From NCBI RefSeq assembly GCF_014384895.1, contig NZ_JACRSQ010000061.1, positions 1 through 5,964 of the forward strand: a stretch of DNA of 5,964 nt, written 5' to 3'. Below the pieces are notes generated by a model, which saw nothing but the letters and a program-made list of their open reading frames with translations, was not told the DNA's origin and ran no database searches. The stretch is from Bianquea renquensis. Lineage in GTDB: Bacteria; Bacillota; Clostridia; Lachnospirales; Bianqueaceae. Shown here in pieces: positions 1-5,688 of the stretch; within the stretch, counting starts at the first letter, position 1, and every line of letters starts with the position of its first letter. The position numbers and the translations under genes are program-made.

Positions 1-42
1 GACTACTACACCGCAAGGTGCGTTACCTGTTAAGTTGATTGA

Positions 43-74
43 ACCGCCGTGTACCGAACGGTACGCACGGTGGT
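43..74 (+). ncRNA. Group II intron domain V (catalytic hairpin)
   Basis: The RNA folds into a lower helix pairing 43-51 with 66-74. It then has a 2-nt bulge (C64, G65) on the 3' side and an upper helix pairing 52-55 with 60-63, closed by a GAAC tetraloop (56-59). The lower helix contains one G46-U71 wobble inside C45-G46-C47, which matches the CGC form of the catalytic triad that binds the active-site metal ions. The register of the bulge could shift by one base pair. This hairpin is the most conserved part of group II introns and is intact here, so the 3' half of the ribozyme core looks functional. Confidence 0.85.
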
Positions 75-76
75 GT

Positions 77-115
77 GAGAGGTCGGTAGGCGAAATAATC
101 GCCTACCTCCTACTC
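77..115 (+). ncRNA. Group II intron domain VI with bulged branch-point A112
   Basis: A long hairpin follows domain V. The distal stem pairs 85-93 with 99-107 (nine perfect pairs) around an AATAA loop. After a small internal loop, the proximal stem pairs 80-82 with 109-111 and 77-79 with 113-115. A112 is left unpaired on the 3' strand, the expected position of the nucleophile that forms the lariat, 7 nt from the proposed 3' splice site. Stem and bulge are both intact, so the element shows no decay at this end. Confidence 0.8.
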
Positions 116-116
116 G

Positions 117-141
117 ATTTCGGTGGTATAAAAACCGAAAT
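117..141. repeat. Perfect 8-bp inverted repeat at the intron/3'-exon junction
   Basis: ATTTCGGT (117-124) and ACCGAAAT (134-141) are exact reverse complements separated by 9 AT-rich bases. The left arm overlaps the proposed end of the intron by about two bases. The stem has only four G-C pairs and no clean T-run after it, so it is a poor candidate for a Rho-independent terminator. It could be part of the insertion target, an operator-like site upstream of the tilS promoter, or chance. Confidence 0.4.
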
Positions 142-146
142 TTATA

Positions 147-175
147 TGGATTTCCAGCGGGGACTGTGGTATGAT
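147..175 (+). promoter_or_regulatory. Putative extended -10 promoter for tilS-hpt-ftsH
   Basis: TATGAT at 170-175 is preceded by TG at 167-168, giving the extended -10 pattern TGnTATnAT of a vegetative sigma-A promoter. The -35 region 17 bases upstream (147-152, TGGATT) is poor, which is tolerated when an extended -10 is present. A start near 182 would give a leader of about 34 nt before the tilS ATG at 216. It lies between the group II intron and tilS, so the intron appears to have inserted upstream of the promoter without separating it from the gene. The call rests on motif match only. Confidence 0.5.
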
Positions 176-215
176 GATCCATAGAAAATGGCGCAGATAG
201 AAGGGAGCGTCTTCC

Positions 216-1574
216 ATGCTTACAAAAGTTCGAGACTATATTTTGCACCAACATTTGATAGAGCCAGGCGAAACCGTACAGGTCGGAGTTTCCGGGGGAG
301 CGGATTCCGTTTGCCTGCTATATGTGCTGTCCCAACTGCGGTCGGACTTGCAGTTTGAGCTGGAGGCGGTCCATGTCAATCACAATCTGCGCTCCACCGC
401 TCACAGGGATGAAGATTTTACCTCAGGGATCTGTCGGGAGTGGGGGATCCCCTGCCGAATCGTATCCGTGGATGTCATGTCCAGGAGACAGCGTGAGCGC
501 AGAGGGGTTGAGGAGGCGGCGCGGCAGCTCCGCTATGAAGCTTTTGCCGAGAGCAGCGCGCAGAAAACCGCGCTAGCCCATCACATGCAAGACCAGGCAG
601 AGACGGTTTTGATGAATTTAATACGCGGCAGCGGGACAAAAGGGCTTGCAGGAATGCTTCCGAAGAATGGAAATGTCATCCGGCCGCTCCTTTGCTGCTC
701 AAAACGCGAAATCATCGGCTATATGCAGGATCATGGCCTGCAATGGGTGGAGGATGAGACCAATCAAGATGTGGAGTTCACTCGAAATCGAATCCGGCAT
801 CAATTGATTCGCATGATCGAGGAGCAGTGGAATCCGAATTTCTGTGTGTCGGCGTCCCACGCAGCTGCCATGTTGCAGCAGGACGAGGAGTTTTTATCAT
901 CCATGGCGAGAGCTCAATATCAGCGCCTCAAACGGGAGCGGGGGGTGCTTCTCCTTGAAATGACAGAGCTTCCACCGGCGCTCGCCAGCCGTGTCGCGCG
1001 GTTATTTTTGGAGGATGTTGGCCATGGGCGGGACATTGGGTTCAGCCATATACAGGCTATTTTAGACATGGCAGATAAGCCGTCGGGATCGAAGATTAAT
1101 TTGCCCGGGGGATTGACTCTGGAGAGAAGCTATGATATACTCCAGTGTTATCAGGAATCGGGAGATCTAGAGGACGGCTGGGCGTATCCCATAGAGAGTA
1201 TTCCCTGTGAGATCGACGTGCCGGAGAACAAGTTGAAAATTAGGCTCCGATTTGTGAAAAGTATAAAAAATACGAATATTTGTGAAAAATTGTATACGAA
1301 ATGGATAGATTATGATACAATAAAAGATACCTTGCAGGTACGCACAAGAAGGCCCGGCGACTATATCTCGGCGGCGGGCGGAAGGAAAAAGCTAAAAGAC
1401 TATTTTATCGATGAGAAAATTCCACGGTCAGAACGGGACAGGATTCCGCTGCTGGCGGATGGCTCCCACATTCTGTGGATCATAGGATACAGGCTCAGCG
1501 ACGGCTGCAAGATCGGGGAAGAGACAAAGCGGGTACTGGAGATTGATGCAGAATTTCCAGGCGCCTATATTTGA
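216..1574 (+). CDS. tilS: tRNA(Ile)-lysidine synthase TilS
   Basis: TilS is a cytosolic enzyme that uses ATP and lysine to convert cytidine 34 of tRNA-Ile(CAU) to lysidine, so that the tRNA reads AUA and is charged with isoleucine. It is normally essential. The 452-residue protein has the PP-loop ATP pyrophosphatase motif SGGADS at residues 26-31, VHVNHNLR at 52-59, and the HH..DQ.ET block at 122-130. Next comes the family's L.RG.G..GL.GM stretch to residue 147, and TRNRIRH at 189-195. The C-terminal TilS domain begins near RTRRPGD (376-382) and contains the R.P.L signature near 409-413. Length matches the longer, Firmicute-type TilS proteins with the extra C-terminal domain. The ATG is supported by AAGGGAG at 201-207, 8 nt upstream. 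The stop lies 12 nt before hpt and its TGA forms part of the hpt ribosome binding site, indicating one transcript. Part of the coding sequence at about 1240-1330 is clearly more AT-rich than its surroundings but stays in frame. Confidence 0.96.
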   Translation: MLTKVRDYILHQHLIEPGETVQVGVSGGADSVCLLYVLSQLRSDLQFELEAVHVNHNLRSTAHRDEDFTSGICREWGIPCRIVSVDVMSRRQRERRGVEEAARQLRYEAFAESSAQKTALAHHMQDQAETVLMNLIRGSGTKGLAGMLPKNGNVIRPLLCCSKREIIGYMQDHGLQWVEDETNQDVEFTRNRIRHQLIRMIEEQWNPNFCVSASHAAAMLQQDEEFLSSMARAQYQRLKRERGVLLLEMTELPPALASRVARLFLEDVGHGRDIGFSHIQAILDMADKPSGSKINLPGGLTLERSYDILQCYQESGDLEDGWAYPIESIPCEIDVPENKLKIRLRFVKSIKNTNICEKLYTKWIDYDTIKDTLQVRTRRPGDYISAAGGRKKLKDYFIDEKIPRSERDRIPLLADGSHILWIIGYRLSDGCKIGEETKRVLEIDAEFPGAYI

Positions 1575-1586
1575 GGAGGAACAAAG

Positions 1587-2108
1587 ATGGATGAGTCCAG
1601 AATTCATGTCATGATTGATGAGGTATCGCTTCAAAACCGGATTCGGCAGTTGGCGGATGAGATCAATCATGACTATCAGGGAAAAGAACTGGCAATGATC
1701 TGTGTTCTCAAGGGCGGCGTCATGTTTATGACGGATCTGGCAAAGTATATCCAGATCCCCATGACAATGGATTTCATGTCGGTGTCAAGCTATGGGAATC
1801 AGCAGGTTTCCACTGGCATTGTCAAGATCATGAAAGATTTGGACAATTCCATTGAAAACCAACATGTGTTGATCGTGGAGGACATCATGGATACGGGGAG
1901 AACTCTGCAATACCTGAAGAATTTGCTGGCCGACCGAAATCCGGCGTCCGTCAAGATCTGCACACTCCTGGATAAGCCCCATACCCGGGTGGTCCCGGTG
2001 AAAGCGGACTATACAGGATTTGTGATAGACGATAAATTCGTTCTGGGCTATGGCCTGGATTATGAGCAGCATTACCGGAACCTGCCGTATATAGCCTATG
2101 TGGAATAG
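1587..2108 (+). CDS. hpt: Hypoxanthine phosphoribosyltransferase
   Basis: This cytosolic purine-salvage enzyme joins hypoxanthine, and usually guanine, to PRPP to give IMP or GMP. The 173-residue protein has the PRPP-binding loop motif VLIVEDIMDTGRTL at residues 94-107, with the acidic pair E98-D99. It also has LKGG at 41-44, the flexible-loop SSYG at 67-70, and the C-terminal DDKFVLGYGLDY segment typical of this family. The length is normal for a bacterial enzyme. A strong GAGGAGGA (1573-1580) lies 6 nt before the ATG and overlaps the tilS stop, so translation may be coupled. The tilS-hpt-ftsH order is widely conserved in Firmicutes. In B. subtilis the homologue has been reported to act with TilS in ftsH activation; whether that holds here cannot be judged from the sequence. 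Xanthine or adenine enzymes are excluded by the motif set, but the relative preference for guanine is not visible. Confidence 0.96.
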   Translation: MDESRIHVMIDEVSLQNRIRQLADEINHDYQGKELAMICVLKGGVMFMTDLAKYIQIPMTMDFMSVSSYGNQQVSTGIVKIMKDLDNSIENQHVLIVEDIMDTGRTLQYLKNLLADRNPASVKICTLLDKPHTRVVPVKADYTGFVIDDKFVLGYGLDYEQHYRNLPYIAYVE

Positions 2109-2133
2109 GCAGCTGGGCGATCCGAGTTCAGAG

Positions 2134-2140
2134 AGGAGGA
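2134..2140 (+). promoter_or_regulatory. Ribosome binding site that fixes the TTG start of ftsH
   Basis: AGGAGGA is a near-perfect Shine-Dalgarno sequence and lies 7 nt before the TTG at 2148. The next in-frame ATG codons lie inside the first membrane helix, and none has a comparable site. This makes the TTG the credible start. The 39 bases between hpt and ftsH hold this site and no convincing promoter. Confidence 0.85.
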
Positions 2141-2147
2141 TGCAAGG

Positions 2148-4022
2148 TTGAAAGATGGCTTTAAAGGAATTGGAATATATGTCTTTATTATTCTGATGTT
2201 GGTACTGGTCCTAATCATGGGGAACTTTGATTTTGGCCTTGGCGGGACAGAGCGGCTGACCGACGACAAATTTTATGCCGATTTAGAGAGCGGACAGATT
2301 GACAAAATTCAGGTGGATCCCATTAAGGTGGGGACCGCCGGGATGGGAAACGCGACCATCGTGTATAAGGCCACCGATTCCACAAGGGAGAATGGAGCGG
2401 TGCGCAGCCTGTATATTTCGGATGTGGAGAGTTTTCGCGAGTTCATGAGGGAGAACTATCCCGATGTGCCCATCTATGTCAAAGCCGTAAAGGCGGACGG
2501 ATTTCTGTCAGAATTTCTTCCCATGTTGATCACCATGATCATCGTCCTGATCGTGTTTACGTTTATTATGAACCGGGCACAGGGAGGCGGCTCCGGCAAT
2601 AAGGTCATGTCCTTTGGCAAAAGCAAGGCGAGAATGATCGTCGATGACAAGAACCGGATTCGGTTTAACAATGTCGCGGGCTTGGATGAGGAGAAGGAGG
2701 AGATGAAGGAAGTCGTGGAATTCCTGCGCGCGCCGAAGAAGTTCTCTGAGCTGGGCGCGAGGATTCCAAAGGGGGTCCTTCTCGTGGGCCCTCCTGGAAC
2801 CGGTAAGACGTACCTGGCCAAAGCCGTGGCAGGGGAGGCGGGCGTTCCCTTTTTCAGCATTTCGGGTTCTGATTTTGTGGAAATGTTTGTCGGCGTCGGC
2901 GCTTCGCGGGTTCGGGATTTGTTTGAGCAGGCGAAGAAGAATGCGCCCTGCATCGTATTTATCGATGAGATCGATGCCGTAGGACGGCGCAGAGGCGCCG
3001 GCTTGGGCGGCGGCCATGATGAGCGGGAACAGACGTTGAATCAGCTGTTGGTTGAAATGGATGGCTTTGGTGTAAACGAGGGAGTCATCGTGATCGCAGC
3101 GACAAACCGGGTGGATATCTTGGATCCGGCGCTGCTGCGTCCAGGCCGGTTTGACAGGCGGATCGTGGTCAACAGACCGGATGTCAAAGGTCGAGAAGAA
3201 GTTCTGACTGTCCACTCGAAGGGAAAACCGCTGGGAGAAGACGTGGATCTTCGGGTTGTGGCCAGGACGACGGCCGGCTTTACCCCCGCAGATTTGGAGA
3301 ATCTTCTCAATGAGGCTGCTATCTACGCGGCTAGGGAGAATCGAAAGTATATCACCATGCAGGATATACAGAACGCGTTCATCAAGATCGGGATTGGCAC
3401 AGAGAAAAAGAGCCGCATTATCACTGACAAGGAAAAGCGGATTACAGCTTTCCACGAGGCGGGGCACGCCATTATCCACCATGTGATTTCGGAGCTCGAT
3501 CCCGTGCACAGCATATCGATCATTCCCACGGGGATGGCGGGAGGATATACGATGCCGCTGCCTGAGGAAGACACTATGTACATGTCCAAAACGCAGATGG
3601 AGTCGGAGATTGTGGCCCTGCTTGGCGGCCGCGTGGCGGAGGAATTGGTGTTGCAGGACGTCACGACGGGGGCGTCCAATGATATTGAGCGCGCCACGGG
3701 CCTGGCGAGAGGCATGGTGACGAAGTATGGAATGAGCGATGTGCTGGGGCCGATTCAGTTTGGCGACGACAATGAAGAAGTCTTTCTTGGCCGGGATATT
3801 GGACACACCCGCAATTATGGCGAGGAGGTGGCCGGTACCATTGACCGGGAGATCCGCAAGATCGTCGATGACGCGTACAGCAGGGCGAAGAGCATCCTGA
3901 CAGAACATATGCAGGTGCTTCACAAGACGGCAGAGCTGCTATTGAAAAAAGAAAAGATTACAGGAGAGGAATTTGCGAAGCTATTCCGGAGCCAGGAGAT
4001 ACCGGATCCAGCGACCTTTTAA
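2148..4022 (+). CDS. ftsH: ATP-dependent zinc metalloprotease FtsH
   Basis: FtsH is a membrane-anchored hexameric AAA+ protease that extracts and degrades misfolded membrane proteins and selected regulators. The 624-residue protein starts with a short cytosolic tail, then a membrane helix (about 8-24), an extracytoplasmic domain (about 25-122) and a second helix (about 123-141). The AAA+ module has Walker A GPPGTGKT (214-221), the pore motif MFVGVG with F247, Walker B ending in D273-E274, and the second region of homology at 318-337 with arginine fingers R331 and R334. The peptidase domain has HEAGH at 436-440 (zinc ligands H436 and H440, catalytic E437) and the third zinc ligand D512 in SNDI. 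All key residues are present and the length is usual, so it should be active. It starts at TTG, a weaker codon offset by a very strong ribosome binding site. It is the last gene before a strong terminator, third in the operon after tilS and hpt. Confidence 0.97.
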   Translation: MKDGFKGIGIYVFIILMLVLVLIMGNFDFGLGGTERLTDDKFYADLESGQIDKIQVDPIKVGTAGMGNATIVYKATDSTRENGAVRSLYISDVESFREFMRENYPDVPIYVKAVKADGFLSEFLPMLITMIIVLIVFTFIMNRAQGGGSGNKVMSFGKSKARMIVDDKNRIRFNNVAGLDEEKEEMKEVVEFLRAPKKFSELGARIPKGVLLVGPPGTGKTYLAKAVAGEAGVPFFSISGSDFVEMFVGVGASRVRDLFEQAKKNAPCIVFIDEIDAVGRRRGAGLGGGHDEREQTLNQLLVEMDGFGVNEGVIVIAATNRVDILDPALLRPGRFDRRIVVNRPDVKGREEVLTVHSKGKPLGEDVDLRVVARTTAGFTPADLENLLNEAAIYAARENRKYITMQDIQNAFIKIGIGTEKKSRIITDKEKRITAFHEAGHAIIHHVISELDPVHSISIIPTGMAGGYTMPLPEEDTMYMSKTQMESEIVALLGGRVAEELVLQDVTTGASNDIERATGLARGMVTKYGMSDVLGPIQFGDDNEEVFLGRDIGHTRNYGEEVAGTIDREIRKIVDDAYSRAKSILTEHMQVLHKTAELLLKKEKITGEEFAKLFRSQEIPDPATF

Positions 4023-4046
4023 TCATAACTTAAGCAGGTCTCAATC

Positions 4047-4094
4047 AGGACAACGCTGCGGCTCAGAGAGTCTTGCAGCGTTGTCCTATATTTT
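4047..4094 (+). terminator. Rho-independent terminator after ftsH
   Basis: AGGACAACGCTGC (4047-4059) and GCAGCGTTGTCCT (4075-4087) form a perfect 13-bp stem with a 15-nt loop, followed by ATATTTT. The stem lies 24 nt past the ftsH stop. The tract after it is short and interrupted by A, so termination may be incomplete and birA might receive some read-through. I see no convincing separate promoter between this hairpin and birA. Confidence 0.8.
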
Positions 4095-4109
4095 GGAGGG
4101 AGACCAACG

Positions 4110-4277
4110 ATGCGCGGTGCGCTGCGCCTGATTGGAGGACCGTATGAAATCGAAGATTCTACGTATGCTAAAAGAGAGACAGACGTATGTTTCGGGCGAG
4201 GAGCTCAGTGCACAGCTGGGCGTGACAAGAGCGGCTGTATGGAAGGCCATCGGCAAGCTTCGGGAGGAGGGCTATGA
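4110..4277 (+). other. Out-of-frame ORF with its own ribosome binding site overlapping the birA start (possible leader ORF)
   Basis: GGAGGG at 4095-4100 is followed 9 nt later by an ATG at 4110, opening a 55-codon frame that ends at TGA 4275-4277. It runs through the birA ribosome binding site and start codon in a different frame and overlaps birA by 134 bases. The predicted peptide begins MRGALRLIGGPYE and its later part is an arginine/glycine/cysteine-rich mix with no recognised domain, as expected for an out-of-frame reading of birA. It is therefore unlikely to be a conserved protein. If ribosomes start here they would pass over the birA start, so the ORF could lower birA translation; this is inference. 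The alternative is that this ribosome binding site is a relic or chance. Confidence 0.25.
4134..4138 (+). promoter_or_regulatory. Ribosome binding site that fixes the ATG start of birA
   Basis: GGAGG is placed 5 nt before the ATG at 4144. A TTG at 4132 is in the same frame and would add four residues (MEDR), but it overlaps this GGAGG and has no site of its own at a usable distance. The ATG is therefore the preferred start. Confidence 0.85.
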
Positions 4278-5139
4278 AATTGATTCCGCCACAAACCGCG
4301 GATACCGGCTGGTCTCCTGTCCACGGGACCGGATGACGAGGGAAACCCTCCTGGACGCGGCAACATATGACGGTTCCATGTGGAAAGAGATTTACTACGC
4401 CAAGCAGCTGGATTCCACAAATCTTGAGGCCAAGCGGGTGCTTCTGGAAGGCCGGGGAGCGGAGCCCGGCGCGGTGGTCTGTGAACAGCAGTTCAGCGGC
4501 AGAGGGAGGCGCGGCAGAGGATGGGTATCGCCGCTGGGAGCTGGTTTGTGGATGACCCTCGTTCTGCGGCCCAACCTGGAACCCATGAAGGCATCCATGC
4601 TGACCCTTGTGGCAGGGTTGGCGGTGAGCCGCGCCGTGGAAGAGCTGTATGAGATTCCGGCTACTATCAAATGGCCGAACGATATTGTAGTTCACGGGAA
4701 AAAATTGTGCGGGATTTTGACGGAGATGACGACAGAGGAGATGCGGATGACGGGGATCGTTGTAGGGATCGGCGTCAATACAGGGATCACGGACTTCGGA
4801 GAAGAACTCAGGGAGAAGGCCACGTCCCTGGCGCTGGAAGTGGCGAAGCCGGACGAGGTGGACAGGCTTATGGTCTTTCGCGCCGTCCTAAGGCAATTCC
4901 AATCCTGTTATGAGCAGTTCATGCAGACAAAGGATCTCTCGCTGTTGATTGACGACTACAATGCCCGGTGTATCACCGTCGGCCACAGGGTTCGCGTTGA
5001 GGAGGGAGCTTCCGCATTTGAGGCATGGGCGCAGGCTGTGGACGCCCAAGGAGAGCTCCTAGTTCGGCTGGAGGATGGGACGAGTCGAACCGTCTGTGCG
5101 GGAGAAGTTTCAGTGAGAGGAGTTATGGGGTATGTCTGA
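4144..5139 (+). CDS. birA: Biotin--[acetyl-CoA-carboxylase] ligase / biotin operon repressor BirA
   Basis: BirA activates biotin with ATP to biotinyl-AMP and transfers it to the lysine of biotin carboxyl carrier proteins. In the two-domain form the protein also represses biotin genes. The 331-residue product starts with a winged helix-turn-helix (about 1-57, with LGVTRAAVWKAI at 25-36 as the recognition region), so it is the regulatory class. The catalytic domain has DSTN at 90-93, the biotinyl-AMP loop GRGRRGRGW at 119-127, KWPND at 176-180, KKLCGIL at 186-192 and GIGVN at 208-212. A C-terminal SH3-like domain covers about 276-331. Length and motif order match E. coli and B. subtilis BirA. 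No biotin genes or BirA operator-like palindrome are visible here, so its targets lie elsewhere. It overlaps the next gene by 8 bases, implying translational coupling. A terminator precedes it, separating it from ftsH. How it is transcribed is unclear: read-through, or a weak promoter that I cannot identify. Confidence 0.95.
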   Translation: MKSKILRMLKERQTYVSGEELSAQLGVTRAAVWKAIGKLREEGYEIDSATNRGYRLVSCPRDRMTRETLLDAATYDGSMWKEIYYAKQLDSTNLEAKRVLLEGRGAEPGAVVCEQQFSGRGRRGRGWVSPLGAGLWMTLVLRPNLEPMKASMLTLVAGLAVSRAVEELYEIPATIKWPNDIVVHGKKLCGILTEMTTEEMRMTGIVVGIGVNTGITDFGEELREKATSLALEVAKPDEVDRLMVFRAVLRQFQSCYEQFMQTKDLSLLIDDYNARCITVGHRVRVEEGASAFEAWAQAVDAQGELLVRLEDGTSRTVCAGEVSVRGVMGYV

Positions 5140-5464
5140 GGATAAGGTCGTATTAGCCTACGCAAGCCAATATAAAGAAAAGTATTATTTTAATGAAAAT
5201 CTGGGAAAGATACCGGAAGAAATTAAAAAGGAAGTTCTCGTTTTGCTGATCTCACTGGTGGAGGAAGCCGGCGGAGTCGCAGAGATGGGATTCGATTTGG
5301 ATGGCGAGGTGTATGTGGATAGCTGGTGCGAGGAGGGGGATCTGGGATATGATGAAATCAGCGCGGGGTTGCTGGTCCGGGAGATTGAGCGGGAGCAGCG
5401 GAGCCTTTTAGACAACCTTGCGCTCTGGTATCGCGCCATACGGGAGGCGAAAAGAAACCCGTAA
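5132..5464 (+). CDS. Small acidic protein, DUF6145-like
   Basis: This 110-residue protein has no known function. It opens with a charged, tyrosine-rich stretch (about 8-24, including QYKEKYYFNENL), then an amphipathic helix-like part (about 29-45). A central EAGGVAEMGFDLDG segment follows, with the acidic DSWCEEGDLGYDEISAG block, and then a C-terminal helix rich in E and R (about 82-107). The pattern (KYY near the N-terminus, a two-strand acidic centre, a YDEI motif and a long C-terminal helix) fits my memory of the DUF6145 family, found mainly in Lachnospiraceae and often beside birA. No signal peptide or membrane helix is visible. Its ATG lies inside the end of birA (8-base overlap, ATGTCTGA), with GAGAGGAG at 5115-5122 as ribosome binding site, so it is very probably co-translated with BirA. 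A role linked to biotin is only a guess from position. Confidence 0.8.
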   Translation: MSEDKVVLAYASQYKEKYYFNENLGKIPEEIKKEVLVLLISLVEEAGGVAEMGFDLDGEVYVDSWCEEGDLGYDEISAGLLVREIEREQRSLLDNLALWYRAIREAKRNP

Positions 5465-5508
5465 ATTCCCAAAGTAAGTCCCACAGAGGAAACGGAGATG
5501 GAGTTACT

Positions 5509-5562
5509 ATGAGAAACGTAGTGGAAATAAGCCTGGGAAAGCTAAAAAAGAAGCAGAAATAA
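5509..5562 (+). CDS. 17-codon ORF with good ribosome binding site; possibly start of an interrupted gene
   Basis: The ATG at 5509 follows GGAG (5500-5503) at 5 nt and a second GGAG at 5494-5497, which is as good as the sites of the real genes here. The frame encodes MRNVVEISLGKLKKKQK and stops at TAA 5560-5562. The next codon in the same frame is GTG, and the frame then stays open to 5790, so one stop separates two open stretches. The second stretch is largely antisense to the IS30 transposase and its terminator. The ORF may be the 5' remnant of a native gene once following the DUF6145-like gene, truncated by the insertion, or a chance short frame. I do not recognise the peptide. Confidence 0.2.
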   Translation: MRNVVEISLGKLKKKQK

Positions 5563-5604
5563 GTGGAAACAGAGACAGAAAAAGAGGAAAAGGGATTGCA
5601 AACT

Positions 5605-5647
5605 GTAAAAAAGGGGATGCATCGCGCTCTGGAACACGGGGCATCCC
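5605..5647 (-). terminator. Rho-independent terminator of the IS30 transposase
   Basis: Read on the - strand, GGGATGC (5647-5641) pairs with GCATCCC (5620-5614) across a 20-nt loop, and is followed by C and six T residues (5612-5607). It lies about 40 bases after the transposase stop. A competing stem, CTCTGG (5627-5632) with CCAGAG (5646-5651), uses the same region. Besides ending the transposase transcript, it may stop antisense transcription into the birA operon. Confidence 0.6.
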
Positions 5648-5688
5648 AGAGTAACTCCAGCTTCAGATGGATTAAGTTTGAGAAAAAA

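Larger units (their letters stand above)
1..118 (+). mobile_element. Group II intron, 3'-terminal portion (5' end outside window)
   Basis: This is the 3' tail of a group II self-splicing intron, a retroelement that normally encodes a reverse transcriptase/maturase. The sequence shows a domain V hairpin at about 43-74, directly followed by a domain VI hairpin at 77-115 with an unpaired adenosine at 112. Both have the spacing expected for the end of such an intron. The 3' boundary is placed after T118 (ending CGAT), which puts the branch adenosine 7 nt from the end; the true boundary could differ by a few bases. Bases 9-20 form a CACC/GGTG hairpin with a GCAA loop and probably belong to the tail of domain IV. 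No maturase reading frame can be recognised in the 40 bases before domain V, so whether the intron still encodes one is unknown. The orientation is the same as tilS. Confidence 0.85.

Noticed and set aside
30..254. A 74-codon - strand frame across the intron tail and the tilS start
   Set aside because: It crosses structured intron RNA, the promoter and the start of tilS, with no recognisable protein features.
2508..3923. A 471-codon open frame on the - strand opposite ftsH
   Set aside because: It lies entirely antisense to a fully conserved ftsH, has no ribosome binding site evidence or recognisable domain, and is rich in His/Arg as expected from reverse reading of GC-containing codons.
4023..4131. 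Search for a BirA operator-type palindrome upstream of birA
   Set aside because: The only strong dyad is the terminator hairpin; nothing resembles the GTTAAC-type paired half-sites of known BirA operators.
4132..4143. TTG at 4132 as the birA start, adding four residues
   Set aside because: The GGAGG that serves as the ribosome binding site overlaps this codon and is ideally placed for the ATG at 4144 instead.
5614..5647. GGGATGC/GCATCCC repeat considered as an operator or terminator for the + strand birA operon
   Set aside because: On the + strand it is followed by no T-run, whereas on the - strand six T residues follow directly. It is better explained as the transposase terminator inside the IS30 element.
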